Shown: positions 50,014 to 62,092, counted from the first letter of the stretch. The stretch: DNA of 64,000 bases from Didymella arachidicola (GCA_016630955.3 CM049994.1:1426001-1490000); one strand, 5' to 3'. Notes: a model not told the origin generated them from the sequence alone. A program made the numbers and translations.

Positions 50014-52871
50014 CTAGCCAGACTTCATGTTCATCCGGAAGCCTAGTGTATAACCTTCGCCGTTACTTGTCGCTGGGTCAGCCTGATTCACGTCAGGGGA
50101 TATGGTCAAAACACCGAATCAAGGCTTACTTACCCCTGTGAACACATTCTGCCCGAATGCGTTGGTTTGTGGGTTCTGTGGCAGGCCGTTGGGTACTGGA
50201 GGACTTTGCAGCCCATTTGCATCTGTCTGCATAGGCATGCCGCTCAAATCCATGGGGAAAAAGTTGGTCTGAGCATCTACACCAGGTCCCTGGATGTACG
50301 AGTCCCATGCGTCCTGCGTTCGTTAGCGTCGTCATACAAATTTCGGTTCTTGTTAGAAAACATGCCCAGTTGATGCTGTCAGTTGGTGGCAGGTCCAGGC
50401 TTTGGAACAGATTGGCACCGAAGAGGTTCGAGAATGGGCTTGCTGCATTGTCTACAGCGCCTGGCCCAGAGGTTGGGCCTCCGTAGTTCGGTGTCAGGCC
50501 GGATGGTTGCTGCGACAGTGGATCATTGAGCAAGTTTGCCATAGAAGGAGGGTACCGCTGCTCGAACATGTTCGCTGAGTTTGGTGTCATGCCACCTGTA
50601 CTGAGCATGCCCAGCGTCATCGCAGCAGAGTGTTCCGGAGCTACGTTTGCGTCATCCATCGGCGTGTTCGCGGGAAACGTGGATGCTGACGAGAAGCTTC
50701 CTTGCGCCTGTCGGGCAGTGCGGTCCTTCTTCAGCTGGCTTAACATAACGCTCAGAGTAGTGTAAGCTTTGTAGGCTTCCATAGAGTGATCTTTTAAGCC
50801 TTCCCAGATTCCTACTGCTGTATCGATGGCATCCAGCATCTCATCGAACCGATCAGAGGCCCATGCATACATGTCCTCCGCACCAGACCGGCTTTGCCGT
50901 CCGGATTTGAGGGTGTGGTAGAGGTCCGATGACACGATCATGGCCGCAAGCAAGAAGTCCACTGTGGTGAGCGACGAAATGAACCACTTGACACTGCGTA
51001 ATCGACCACCCGGCTGGCACTCCCGATGCAGTGTTGCCTGATGTCGAAGCATAGTCATCGATGCATCGATGACAGCCGTTCTTGAGTAGCTGAACCTGCT
51101 ATGCACACGCGCATACGCAAGATACTTCCTATGCAGAACGCATACAATCTTAAGATAGAGAAGATCCAAAGTAAACCGCTGCATGATCAGAGTGGACGTG
51201 TCTCGAGCAGACTCATCCACGGAGCGCATCTTCAGGTGTGGCGAAATACTGTCATGCAACTCTCGAGCTTGCGCATCTAGTTTCATGATCTCGTCGTAGG
51301 ACGAACATGTCAAGGTATCGGTCAGCTCGGCAGCCTCGCCGAGCTTATAGATGAGACGTGTTCGATTGATCAGGTACAGGGTAGGTGTGGCCTCAGTTTC
51401 TGGTCTGGATGGCGGTAGAGCTTTCATCTCTTCAAAGAGCTCATCGTCGTAGAGGTTGCTTGGGACCTCCGTGTTGGTATCTCGCGGTCGCACGATAGGC
51501 GGCAGTCCAGCCTGGGCAGAGAAAAGAAGGTCAAAGGACCGAATGCAGGACCAAACTCTTCGTCGCATCTCGCCTTGGAAAACAGAGATACCAGGGTAAG
51601 GGCCTGGGTCCCGATGCATACCCTGCCGCATAGCCAGTCGAACGATGATGCCTGTGCTGATGAATATGCCTACTTCTGCATCTCTGCTGCGCGAATACTC
51701 TGCGTGGACATGCAACATTAGAGTCTCAAGCATGCCTTGTGTTGGCTGCGTGATATCAGCCAGGACGAGACACTGCGCAGTAAGATCCCTGTACTCCTTC
51801 GACATTGCCCAAGATTTGCCGTTGTACTCTGGCGGCTCGTCACCAGCCCTCGTATACGATTGAAGTGCTATGCACATCATTGCAAAGACTAGACCCACCC
51901 AAATGACAGGCGTCTCGTCTGGGTTCAGCCAGTGTCTGTCATACTCCTTCTGAAACGTTGGTCCATGTATGATGTGAATCCCTGGGTCATATGTGTTGAA
52001 GAAGCGTGACACTAAGATGTCAGCTGTCGGCTTCGGCGGAAAGCGTGATAGGATCTCCGGTCTCGACATTGGCTTCATCTGGCCGTACAGAAAGCCGGTA
52101 CCGGGCGGGCTTTCTTCGCTGCGGCTGGCTTTAAATCTCTTTAACTGATCATCGTACTGCTTCTTATGCTCGACAAAGTAGTTTTTGACTTCCGAAAGCT
52201 ACTTCTAGTCAGCCCGGACCCACAACAACGTGCATTCGATACGTACCTCGCCGAGGATGGCATACCAGTGAGCTTCAGATGCAAAAATGGTCTGATTATT
52301 GTTGACTTTCATCACGCCAATCGATTTCGTCACTGTCTCCATCTCGCTCTCCTCCCCGGCATCTTCCTCTGGTATTGACTCTGGTTGCCCATTGCTCATG
52401 CCGCTGCTCATATTGCTCACATCAAATTGGTGGTCGGAAGAAGAGCTGTTCATGCTGTTGGCTATAGCTGCCTGTGCAGCCGCTGGACCAGCGCTCTGAG
52501 AGCCATTCGTCATCAAGGACAATACGAGCCCCTCGAGTCGATCAATTCGATTTTGCATGTCGTCTGGCGAGGTTGCTGTACCCGTCCCAACCGGGTTCTT
52601 CTTACGATTGCCCGGCGATGCATAGGTACATGACGGTGTGTCGCCCCGCTTCGTACAGTTGTCGCATGGTTGCCCTCGGTTGCACTTCAGCCTGGATATG
52701 TCAGCGCAAGTCGGGTCGCCGGTCCACGAGAACAACCTACTTTCGATGCCGACATGGTCCACACGACAGAGGCACCCGATTCCTTTTCCGCACGACTCTG
52801 AACTGAGGATCTGGGGGCGATTGTCCCGCACTAGATGAGGTCGTTGACGGTGGTGTATGTTGCGGCGGCAT
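50014..52871 (-). CDS. Zn2Cys6 (fungal binuclear cluster) transcription factor with Fungal_trans domain
   Basis: Five exons on the minus strand: 52871-52741, 52691-52247, 52198-50366, 50313-50134 and 50082-50014 (885 aa). Introns are 49, 48, 52 and 51 nt. The zinc cluster spans exons 1-2: CGPCRHRK joined to LKCNRGQPCDNCTKRGDTPSC gives six Cys in the usual spacing (about residues 37-65). A short coiled region (MQNRIDRLEGLVLSL) for dimerisation follows. The middle homology (Fungal_trans) domain starts near MKPMSRPEILSRFPPKP and contains FFNTYDPGIHIIHGPTFQKEY, IVRLAMRQGMHRDP and MRRRVWSCIRSFDLLFS. The third intron uses a GC donor (TGG/GCATGT), and splicing restores INWDAWDSYIQGP. The tail is Gln/Asn/Pro-rich (activation-like). 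A nuclear transcription regulator; the pathway is unknown. The exon 5 join (FTG/ADPATSNG) rests on a strong GTAAGT donor. Reading through it instead gives four more codons and a stop. Confidence 0.9.
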
Positions 52872-54091
52872 GCTGACGAGTCTCTTTCAAATGCTCTGTT
52901 GTGCTGCTCGATCGGAAGGAACGGAGATAGCGTTGTTTAAGTCCGCCCGTGTTTGGGCTGACGCTGGGCGTCCCTATCCGTTTGAGCAGGGATACGGGCG
53001 CTACGGCTCGTTCTGTGTGTTTGTTCGGCTTTCAAAAGCTGGATTGGCGTGCTGACTGCAGGAAAAACTGTGCAAGAAGTGGGATCCCGCGGCTTTAAAT
53101 CTTTCGGTCTTCTGCCTATCTCCAGCAGCTGACGTTTCTTCTACACGATTGAAAACCTAGCACTGCCCTTCTAGTGTGTATGCTGCAATGTCTGGGGTCT
53201 CTCCCAATCACTGCCTGCAAGAACGCTCGTTGCGCCCCAAAGAGTCGTCCGGTGAGTCTATCGTGCTCCTTCTTTCGTTCGTCTGTATGCTCGCGCAATC
53301 TCGCGAACTTGATGGACTGCCCGTATGCCACGCGGACCGAGAGCCGCTGCCGTTGCCGTTGCCGTTGCCTGTAACGACTGGATTCGTCGTGCGAAGCCTG
53401 GGGTATATCGTGATTCGGACCGTTGGTGGAACCGACTCAACTCTTCGCAGGTCTGCAATCGACACTGCGCAGAGGTGTCAGTTGCTAAAGTCAAGATCAA
53501 GGCAAAACACCATGCGCCTTCGCTCTTATCATACCTCAGAATGTAGGTGTTGAGAAGGTGTGCGCGCTCAACGACGAACCCCTCGATCAGATCAGCGTTA
53601 CGTTGCGTCTGGATTCGCGACACGTATAAACACCGGCTACAAGGCCGAGAGTATTGTTGGTGGTGAGGGCAGCTGGTGGCAGGCAGGAGCAGGTGAGACC
53701 GAAGCGCGCAGCTTCCCCAACTATTAACTCCGACGGAACCCGCTTGGCGTTCATCATGGCTTCCAGTATCATACCGTCACTCATGGCATTGTGGTCCTGA
53801 CTAATCAATGCAAGTCTGACTCACACACACGTGATGCTATACTATCTGGTGGCTTACAACAGCTGCCCCCATTTCAAGCGCTTCGTCGTTCAGGCTTCGT
53901 CCATCGAGGGCGGGGTCGACGGTTTCCTGCACGGCCCACCTGCGAACGCTTTAGCCTGTTCCGGCGACAGCTTTCTGGATCGATTGCTGTCCACGCTAAT
54001 ATGGTCACCGAAATCAGCCACACTGGACAGCGTTTCTGGAGGATGTACTCATTCTTTTTTTCATCAAGGCTCAGGAGAACGAACAGACGCG
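52872..54091. other. Gene-free region
   Basis: Upstream of the Zn2Cys6 gene and downstream of the AlkB gene. Small overlapping ORFs only. A GTTGCC hexamer repeated about three times occurs at 53350-53370. It presumably holds the regulator's promoter. Confidence 0.45.
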
Positions 54092-55075
54092 TTACTTCGT
54101 CCCTTCATGCTGCCTCGTCTCGACACCGTTCGCGTCTCCTCCCTCCTCACTCAGCACCATCTTTTTTTGCTTCGCATCCCATCTGTACACGCCGCCAGTG
54201 CCAACGTTGTACTGATAGTAGTTCTCAGTGCCGCCTCTGACAAGCGCTTTTCTGAAGGTGATGTTGATCCGTCCCTTATTTGCATCCACGCCAGCTCTCT
54301 TGGGTATGCTGTGCAACCACATCGACTGCGTCTTTCCTCTCATCAGCACCATGTCTCCAGAGCCGAGAGGCAGCTTGATCTGGCCGGGGTCCGGCAACGC
54401 TTCACCCTCTTTCGGCGCGATTGGCTTGTGCTTCATGAGGAAGTCGCGCTTCGCGCCAAGCGTGAACGACGCAATTGCTGGGTTCTGTCCAAGAAAGCGC
54501 TCGTCGTCAGAATGATATGAGATGCTATCCTTTCCATCTGCGTAGTAGTTGACAAGGCAGAAGTTGAAGGTGTCACCAGTAGTGCCCTCAGTGATCTTCC
54601 GCAGCTCGTCCAGGCACTGCGGTATAGGCCTGGGTTTGCACTTGAATTTCGACGCATCTACCTCCTTGCCTGTTTGAGCATCTAATATCTCGCCATGTGG
54701 ACCAAAACGGCAAGTCTCATCAATGCCGAAAACGGTCGTAAAACGAGGTGTGTTGATGTCCGTCTTCTTGCCGAACCGCATAATCGTGTATTGCACTCGA
54801 TAAAAGGGAAGCTCCTGACGCAGAAACTCGAAGAAGCCTTCAGCGATGGCTGGCGGGATGTATGGTTGATAGTACACGAGGTCCAAGTCGAGTTTATCAT
54901 TCATCAGCAGACCCTCCTCTGCAGGTGCGAAGCCCAACTGCTCTTTAAACGAGGTCGGCAAGTGCGGTATTGGAAACGGGTAAGATGCATGGCTTGTGGT
55001 ATCCGCTGTGGTCTCGTATCTGACTTTCTTTGGTGCTGTTGGTTTGAAGAACGTGTCGAGGGCGCCGCGCTTCAT
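54092..55075 (-). CDS. AlkB-family 2-oxoglutarate/Fe(II) dioxygenase (alkylated nucleic-acid repair, ALKBH2/3-like)
   Basis: Intronless, 327 aa from ATG 55075. These enzymes oxidatively remove alkyl groups such as 1-methyladenine and 3-methylcytosine from DNA or RNA. The iron ligands are visible as His188-x-Asp190 in SYHSDDE and His255 in MWLHSIPK. The 2-oxoglutarate-binding RINITFR follows at about residue 268. The FNFCLVNYYADGKDSISYHSDDE and SFTLGAKRDF blocks and the GSGDMVLMRG strand are typical of ALKBH2/3-type repair enzymes, as is the substrate-side RFTTVFG. The N-terminal 20 residues are basic and contain ALDTFFKP, which resembles a PCNA-interacting box. The frame is open upstream to 55177 but begins with a non-ATG codon and adds unrelated basic sequence, so the Met at 55075 is preferred. 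Nuclear location is likely. Confidence 0.92.
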   Translation of the reverse strand: MKRGALDTFFKPTAPKKVRYETTADTTSHASYPFPIPHLPTSFKEQLGFAPAEEGLLMNDKLDLDLVYYQPYIPPAIAEGFFEFLRQELPFYRVQYTIMRFGKKTDINTPRFTTVFGIDETCRFGPHGEILDAQTGKEVDASKFKCKPRPIPQCLDELRKITEGTTGDTFNFCLVNYYADGKDSISYHSDDERFLGQNPAIASFTLGAKRDFLMKHKPIAPKEGEALPDPGQIKLPLGSGDMVLMRGKTQSMWLHSIPKRAGVDANKGRINITFRKALVRGGTENYYQYNVGTGGVYRWDAKQKKMVLSEEGGDANGVETRQHEGTK

Positions 55076-57136
55076 TCTAGAGTACAGGTGTTGCTCTCTT
55101 CTCCACGTACTGGGTATATTATAGCGACCTACTCGTCGAAGAGCCCAGATGCAATGCCGTTCCAGCTTGGCGAGCAAAATTGTGGACTGCGATTAGGGAG
55201 TCTTCCGGGGTGTGCTGAGCGACACGTCCGAATAGTTCGAGATCTGGATGTTGACTTGCTCTAGACGGGACTTGCAGAATCTGTACTCGGACCACGACGA
55301 ATGTGTGGCGCGTTCAGAGCGCGTCTCTCTCGCGTGTGCCGCTAGAGTTCGAGATCGATGACGTCATGGTCTTGTTTGTGGCTACCTCTGCTCATGCTCT
55401 CAACATAACATAGTCCCGCATACTAAGAGAAAAGCGAACTCGCTTTCCAAATCCAAAAGAAAATACAATCGACTCCAGTTACGCTCTTCAAGTGTTGACA
55501 GTATCTCAAGAACGAATAGTTGACTAATCAATCGCGTCCAGCCCTTCCGGATAGAAGTCCACTCTGTGAGGCACTCTTGCTGAGCGCACAGCATCTTATA
55601 GAACAGACCAAATTGATTAAGCTATGCTATTTGGTTATATATCCTGCCTTCTAAAACCCATACAAAGCTCCGAGTCAAGTCTTCGAGCTCCTCTTCTGTC
55701 CCGAGGTCCGTCCTTGAAGTCCAGCCGCGTTACGGTACGCATGCAACAATGCAATTGTGATTCTCTGCATTTGGACGGGTAGTCTCAGCAACTAAGGTCT
55801 CTTAATATTATTTACAGAGGCAAAAGCAAGGTGGTGCTGATGAATGATAATTTATGCGCTCTGACATGAATCTGACGGCGTCTTTCGAGCAGTTGAGGAG
55901 TGGCATATTGCGTTGAAGGGAAGCGTGGCAAATGTTGGTAAAATAACCACCGAGGACGTAAGTGTACTTGGTTTTCCTCACCTCAACTGGTAGATGTAGA
56001 AAAGGCAAAATGGTGGTATTGTAATCGAACCTGAAAGAGTAAGCTCTTGCACTTTGCGAGACATGGTGTAGAGAGTTATCGAGAAGACTGCGCGGCTCTG
56101 CAACAAGCATGCAGCGCTATACTAGGATTGGCGCTTGCTGAGTGCCTGTTCCGATATATTGGCCGTCTTCTGGGCCGCATCCTTGTTGGCAACTCCCGTG
56201 CTGCCCTTGTGTGCGTTGTGTTTCTACCAAGAAAGACGGTGGAGTCAAAGGTTCGATCTCGATACCCGCGGCCAGCCGGGCCTGAACGTTCGACAAAATA
56301 AATCCTAGACCTACTTATTGACTTCCACCAGCTTTTATTGCAAGGCTCAGTCGGCTGGGTAATGGTTTGACACCGCGAGGTGATTCCACATACGCAGTAT
56401 TGAGATAACTTTACGCAATGTCGCACACAGTCATGGTAAAGAAACAAAGAATCCAAATCTCTAGAGTACCAACTCCTCGCACCATGTTCCTGTCCCATCA
56501 CGACCAAAGGAAGCCTGCCTTCAACGACATCACGCTTTCAGCAATGATCACTGTTGGAATGAGACCAAAAAGATTTGACCCTCTAGACGTAGGTAGGCAT
56601 GCAAAGCCAAGTCCTTCAGCCAATCCTAGAGCCGAGTCAACGTACAAAAGCGCAGGAATGATGAGTTGGCAAGGAATAACCGACAGGGCAGAACACTATT
56701 CGGTGCAATCCAAACTCTGTCCGATGCGATCTGTTTTGTTTACAGGCTTTTTGTGGTCAGTAACAAGAATGGTATTTAAGAATATCTACTTTGAAAAGAG
56801 AGGTCTGCATGATATATGAGTGGGTCTCTTATAATCTGAACTATACTGGTGATTTCGAGCATTCTACAGCGAGACAGCCGCACTCAATGAAGTATTTGAA
56901 CCGAGTAGTGCCACCCTTCTCAAGTGCCACGGTGATGTTTACTTCTATAGTCTACAGAGAAGAAGAAATCCAAGAAAACTGTACAGGACTAAACATAATA
57001 TATAGGCAGAGTCTCTCAATCGCATAATTGCAGACTATCGAACCTTCGCAGACCCTTAATTCAAACTTGATCTTGAAATACGGGCATATCTTTAGCAAAG
57101 GATAGCAGAATAATGATGCGCGTCGTAGATCGCGAT
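55076..57136. other. 2-kb gene-free, AT-leaning region
   Basis: Between the AlkB start and the stop of the C2H2 gene, both minus strand. ORFs at 55808-56110, 56076-56507 (minus) and 56418-56819 (plus) have no recognisable motif, and no splice model links them. No tRNA fold was found. It contains the AlkB promoter close to 55076. Confidence 0.45.
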
Positions 57137-59547
57137 CTACACCAGGATCGCGGGGGCTGGTCCCTCTCTGCTGATCAAGAATTCAAAGTCAGGTACAAAG
57201 GTCCTTTTGTTGATAGCAGGCGTAGATATATTAGGTGCCAGAAATTCCGGTGGGTTCCCGAACAGGATGGGATCCAAAAATGCTTGTTCAGGAATAATGT
57301 TGGCTGTCTCACTAATTGTGAATGTATCCTGAACTGGTGGGGGTGAACCTAGCCATAGACTTTCAGACATATGTGTCATTGGATACTGTATGTCATGTTC
57401 GAGCATCCGATCTTGGCGATTTTGAGTCCGTCTTGAGTTGATAGTTTCGCTGATGAAAGCATCAACTCTGGCATATATTCGATCGGCAAGCTGGCACACA
57501 TATTGTTGACTCAAATGACTCTGGGGGCCCACCAGTTGGGCGGTAAACTGGTCGCTCAAGTCAAACCGACGATAGATATGTTCGCGCATCAGCTGAGTGA
57601 AGGCTTTGAAGAAAGGACGATTCTGGTCTTGATCCGGTATACTGGTCGGGAGGAACCGCAAATCGAGGTCCATTGGTATCGGCAAGATCGGCTGAATTTC
57701 CAGTAGGCTGTTGTCTAAAAAAGATTGAGCGGTCGAGATTTCATTGAAGCTGAACTCCTGGTCAGTCTCAACTCCGCTTGTTGCCGGAACATCGTCTCTC
57801 CTGTGAACTTGGTCCCTTGGAGTCCAGGATGCATCGTCCATAACTGCCAATCATTAGCACTGGACTGGGGAATAATGTACTTCTGATCTTACAGGGACTA
57901 GGCACACGCCCTGACGAAGGGAACAGCACAAGGTACAACTGATGCCAGTATGTGAGAACACCTTCATACCGAGGTTGTGCGGCCCCTGTACATTCTCGAG
58001 TAATGTGGACAAAGCGGTACTCGTCTTCGCTGACTGTGTGCTCCCAGCAATTGCGACAAACAGCGATGAAAGGTACTTCTTGATGATGACTTCGACTTTT
58101 CAAATGCGTTTCAATGCTCGAAAGATGCTGTGAACCCTTGTATGTACACGAAGATACGTGGCCATGTACTTCGTGATGCTTCTTGACAGGACACGCAAGT
58201 AGACGAGCCTTATCTTTCAGCTTCTTGGATCGTATCGCCTTTTGTCTTCTGGCCCTTGGATGGTTCGATATGGGCAGCCCCGACTCTTCGGGTACCTTAC
58301 GTTGTTCGCAGCCATCACCATTCTGGGTGCGGTCTGGCAGTGGCGACCTCGGATCGAGCGGGGACGGACCTCCGTGCCCTTCAACTGAAGCACCTCTCTT
58401 CGTCGATGTACTTACCATCCCCAAAAATGGATGATTGCTACATCCAGCAGCACCGAAATAGAGCTCGTAGAGGCCATTTAAGCGTGCTACAGCCCGGAGC
58501 ATTCCTTGAGCGATAGCATCATTAGGACTGATGTGTCAGTGTAAGTAGGACCTCTTCTTGAAGTAAACTTACAATCGCTCAAGAAGGTTAGCAACAATTA
58601 AATCCAGGGTGTTGAGAAAGTCGTTTGGCCTTTTTGCATCAACGAGCGGATGCAAGGAACTCAGGATAGCAAGCGTCCAGTCAAAAGGTTCAGCCCAGTT
58701 CGTATGCTGGACGGCCAGATCTTTGTGAGCGGGCACGGCTGGAGCAATGATTCTGCTACCTTGGGCCTTGAAAAGAGCGCCGTGCTTCGAGGAGACTTTG
58801 AACATCTCATAGCTTATGTTTACCCGAGTGACTTTAGGTACGTCAGAGGCCGGAATTTTGCTGCTGATCGCGGATGAAGCGTTCTGCTGCATGTGGAGGT
58901 GACGGCGTCGTATGTGCTCAATCACGCGTGTTTTATGATCATGCGCTGTGAGCATTGTTCCACAAAATGAGCAAATGCTCCCTCCTGGACGCTTTGAAAA
59001 GACCGTCAGATTGTTTGTAGACAACGGAAGGATGACTTACACGTAGATTACATGGACTCCAAGGTGCGTTACCCCTGTCCTCGTCCAAGAACCTCTTCAG
59101 TGAAGTCCCGTAGCTGAGCGTTTTCTGTGTTTCATAACGAGATGCTACCGAGCTGTCGGAGCTGAAAGCCTGTGGGAAGCCACCCACTGCTCGGATACGG
59201 TCTGAACGGGCTTCCTCATGATGAGTTTTACAAGTAAGTGACTCCGAACAGGATCGAAGCGCATCGGCAACATATGCTCCCTGCTCTCGCGCCAGATCTG
59301 TGAGCGTGTACGTGCTAGGAGATGGTGATAAAGTTGTCACAGACCATGATTCCGCCAAGAGAGCGTTAAGTTCATCATCGCATTCGGTGTCGGTGTCGAG
59401 GGCTGAGTATGTAGACGACGGCGGCTTGGTGTACTTCGCAGACAATTGCGTTGTCACGGGCTCTATCCCACGTAAATCGCTCGGGACAGTCGTCTCGTTC
59501 ACAGGCTCTTCGACGAGAAACTTGGGTCGTATGCAGGAGTTATGCAT
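57137..59547 (-). CDS. Fungal C2H2-type zinc-finger protein (large family of Pezizomycotina), four exons
   Basis: Exons 59547-59041, 58991-58573, 58437-57893 and 57843-57137 on the minus strand (725 aa). Introns are 49, 135 and 49 nt. Residues 1-169 are Ser/Thr-rich with KRFLDEDRGNAPWSP before the first junction. A C2H2-like unit follows in exon 2 (CSFCGTML ... HIRRRHLH). Exon 3 has the family block RSKKLKDKARLLACPVKKH, then CTYKG and HLSSIETHLKSRSHHQE, CRNCWEHTVSEDEYRFVHITREC and EGVLTYWHQLYLVLFP. The third splice restores VPSPFMDD, a strongly conserved motif in this family. The C-terminus contains FFKAFTQLMREHIYRRF. Its role is unknown, possibly nucleic-acid binding. The first junction has two in-frame choices (donor 59040 with acceptor at 58992, or donor 59042 with acceptor at 58985) that differ only by a few residues. 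The second intron is the least certain. Confidence 0.82.
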
Positions 59548-60922
59548 ATTGGTGGTGGTACCTGTCAGCCAAGTAGTTCATCAGCCGGGGAGTTGTTGAG
59601 CTTGTGGAAATGGGGCGCGAAGAGCTCAGTTTTAACAAGTGCATGAGGCTCTGAGATTTCGATGAAAAGATCATTGGCGACAGAAATAACATTTCTTGGG
59701 AATTACAGCTCGTGTAACAACAATGAACCTCAGGGAAAGACTTGATACCTGACCCGTGTGCTGATGGACCAATTGCGTTGCCAAATGCGCGCCACTTCTT
59801 CAGTAGCGCTAGAATTATGCACGACGCTTTAGCCAAACCCACTTGACATGTGGCTGCTGTGTTCTCAACATGGCCGCGGTGAGTAATGGAGTTGTATCGC
59901 CAGGCGATGTATGGAATCCTTGAGAATGACCGTGTTGATTCCTGGCGGTGAAGCGCTGCAAGGGGAGCACGAAGGCGGTAGAATTACATCGGTGAACACT
60001 TGGCCGTGCAATCACCCTGCAGAAGTGCGCCACATATGTTCCCTGATCGCGCTTTGCCCGGGACGATCGTCAATCATTTTCTAAGAAGGAAGCGATACTC
60101 GCTGCCTTAAGATGACTGGAATCAGACGAGCTCCTGCGACGATAGGCTTAGGCTTCTTGGAACTGTTACAATATGCTGTAGGTACACTTTAGCAAGCGAT
60201 CGGGCTGTTACCTAGGTACTCGAGATATGGTGACTGCCTGCGTTTCCAGCCGTGGTCAAATATCTGATCAAGCTACATCGCTTCTTCATCCTAGGAACAC
60301 ACTAAGGGCCACGGTAAATGAGAGCTACTCAAGAAGGCTGGAGCTGCACTTATTATGCCTCTTGTCATGGAGAATTGGGTAGTGATATAGCTTGTTGATT
60401 CGGGGTTCGATCTGCGCGTTTATGTTCAATGTATCGCTCTCCAGACCATCTCATCACTTAGACAAATATCGGACACTTTTGGCCGCTGACCTGATCAAAA
60501 GTGTCCGACATTTTTTTGTCTAGTTGGTGATCTGGTCTTGCTAGCTTCAATCACACGCGTGATTGTGGTATTGGCGAATTAGTGTGTTATTTGAGGGTCA
60601 TTAGCGTCTCTCGCGCTCACCTCAGATTCAATCGAACATGACGAGCTCATCTCTGTTCAGCCCACAGTAGTTCCTACTCGATGTGCTTCTTATCGCAAAT
60701 GCTCACCACTCGCTCTCCCGGTCTCGGCCGTCGCGATGCGGACATAAGAAGGCGGAAGCACGTCACCGTTCGATAATCGCGGCTGCCCCCACATCGACCC
60801 CACTAGCGCCCTGCGAGTACGATTACATATACACCAGGCGCGACACTTACATCCTCTGGCTTCGAAGCTACATCCCCGTTCCTTGAACCAAACCAATTCA
60901 ATTGTTACCGTATCATATCTCA
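59548..60922. other. Divergent upstream region of the C2H2 and dehydrogenase genes, with a foldback element
   Basis: About 1.4 kb between divergent ATGs. ORFs at 59540-60033 (minus) are unconvincing. A MITE-like foldback sequence at 60434-60541 is listed separately. The last 150 bases before the dehydrogenase are C/A-rich leader-like. Confidence 0.5.
60434..60541. repeat. Foldback (MITE-like) element with about 45-nt imperfect inverted arms
   Basis: The inner arms are perfect over 13 bases: 60469-60481 and 60496-60508 (TCGGACACTTTTG and its complement), separated by 14 bases. The arms continue outward imperfectly, with TAGACAAA (60459-60466) opposite its complement near 60515-60522 and AGACCA (60443-60448) opposite 60533-60538. 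The outer edges abut TA at 60432-60433 and 60542-60543. This is what a tiny Tc1/mariner-derived MITE would look like, or two transposon ends joined after an internal deletion. Confidence 0.6.
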
Positions 60923-62092
60923 ATGGTCAACATGGGAGGAGGACCAGAACTACCGTCAAAGAAAGAGAAGGAGCTTCTGCTGACCGTGCTGCCCTGGCCC
61001 AAAGAGCAATGCCAGCCCGGCATCGATGCATTGCAAAAGGAGTTCGACCACCTCGAAGTGCAGTACTTCTACTCGCACGTCTATAACGGAAAGATTACCG
61101 TCGACGACATTCCAGACGACCTCCCGGCCAAAGCATCATACATCGTGACGCTTTTCTGGCTGCCCAAAAATGCGGACGAGATCCCGAAGACGAAGTTAAT
61201 CCAGTTCGTCTCAGCGGGGACAAACCATGTCGCTAAGCATCCTATATACACCGACTCGAAGATCCCGCTATGCAGTGCGAATGGTGTGCATGGGCCGCAG
61301 ATTGCAGAATGGGTGGTTATGATGGATCTTGTGCACAGTCATAATTACACAAAGTTGTATGATTTACAGAAAGAGAAGACATGGAATCAGAGAGCGGGTA
61401 TGAAGGTCAGTGACCGCGTAGGCAAGAGAGTGGGTATTTTGGGATATGGAAGCATCGGGCGTCAGGGTACGTACAAATCTCCGAAAGCAGCATGGGAGTT
61501 TCGCTAAAAATCTACAGTTGCTCGAGTCGCCAAAGCCTTGGGTCAGGATATTATTGCGTACACAGCAAGCCCGCGCAAGACACCAGAGAGCAAGAAGGAC
61601 AACGGCTACATCGTCCCCAACACCGGCGACCCCGACGGCAGCATCCCCAGCGCATGGTACAGCGGAACTTCTAAAGAGGACCTGCACAATTTCCTGAAGC
61701 AGGAGATCGACCTGCTGGTGATCAGTGTGCCCTTGACCAAATACACCACGCACCTGCTCTCCACGGATGAGTTCGAGCTCCTGCACAAGAGCAACCCGCG
61801 CGGCACCTATATCGCCAACATCGCACGTGGTCCGATCATCGATCAGAAGGCGCTGATCACAGCGCTGGAGACGAAGCAGATCCGTGGCGCTGCCCTGGAC
61901 GTGACTGACCCAGAGCCACTGCCGAAGGATGATCCCCTGTGGGACGCACCGAATGTCTTGATTACGCCGCATATCAGTGGATCAAGTGATGCGTATGCGG
62001 AACGGGCGTTCCAGGTACTTGCGGAGAACATCCAGAGGGAGAGAGATGGGCGAAAGCTAGTCAACGAGGTTAATCGCGACAGAGGCTATTAG
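60923..62092 (+). CDS. D-isomer-specific 2-hydroxyacid dehydrogenase
   Basis: Exons 60923-61466 and 61518-62092 (372 aa). The 51-nt intron has donor GTACGT and acceptor CTACAG, phase 1, and lies in the NAD-binding fold: GILGYGSIGRQ joined to VARVAKALG gives the GxGxxGxx(17)D-type motif. The substrate domain includes LIQFVSAGTNHVAKHP and NGVHGPQIAEWVVMM. The catalytic residues are Arg in NIARGPIID, Asp/Glu in DVTDPEPLPKDDPLW and His in ITPHISGSSD. NAD(P)H-dependent reduction of 2-keto acids, such as glyoxylate or hydroxypyruvate, is the usual activity; the exact substrate is unknown. An insertion of about 35 residues (KKDNGYIVPNTGDPDGSIPS and following) after the NAD motif is shared with a filamentous-fungal subgroup. 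The protein is probably cytosolic. The ATG is the first in frame after a non-ATG open stretch; MGGG starts four codons later. Confidence 0.92.

Noticed and set aside
53345..53372. GTTGCC hexamer repeat as a possible CRISPR or regulatory array
   Set aside because: Only about three short units without spacers; simple sequence.
56240..56320. tRNA-like GGTTCGATC string
   Set aside because: No matching acceptor, D or anticodon stems in the surrounding 80 bases on either strand. The same holds for the GGGTTCGATC at about 60401.
60469..60520. Hairpin followed by a T-run read as a rho-independent terminator
   Set aside because: The genome is eukaryotic, and the arms continue imperfectly well beyond the hairpin, which fits a foldback element better.
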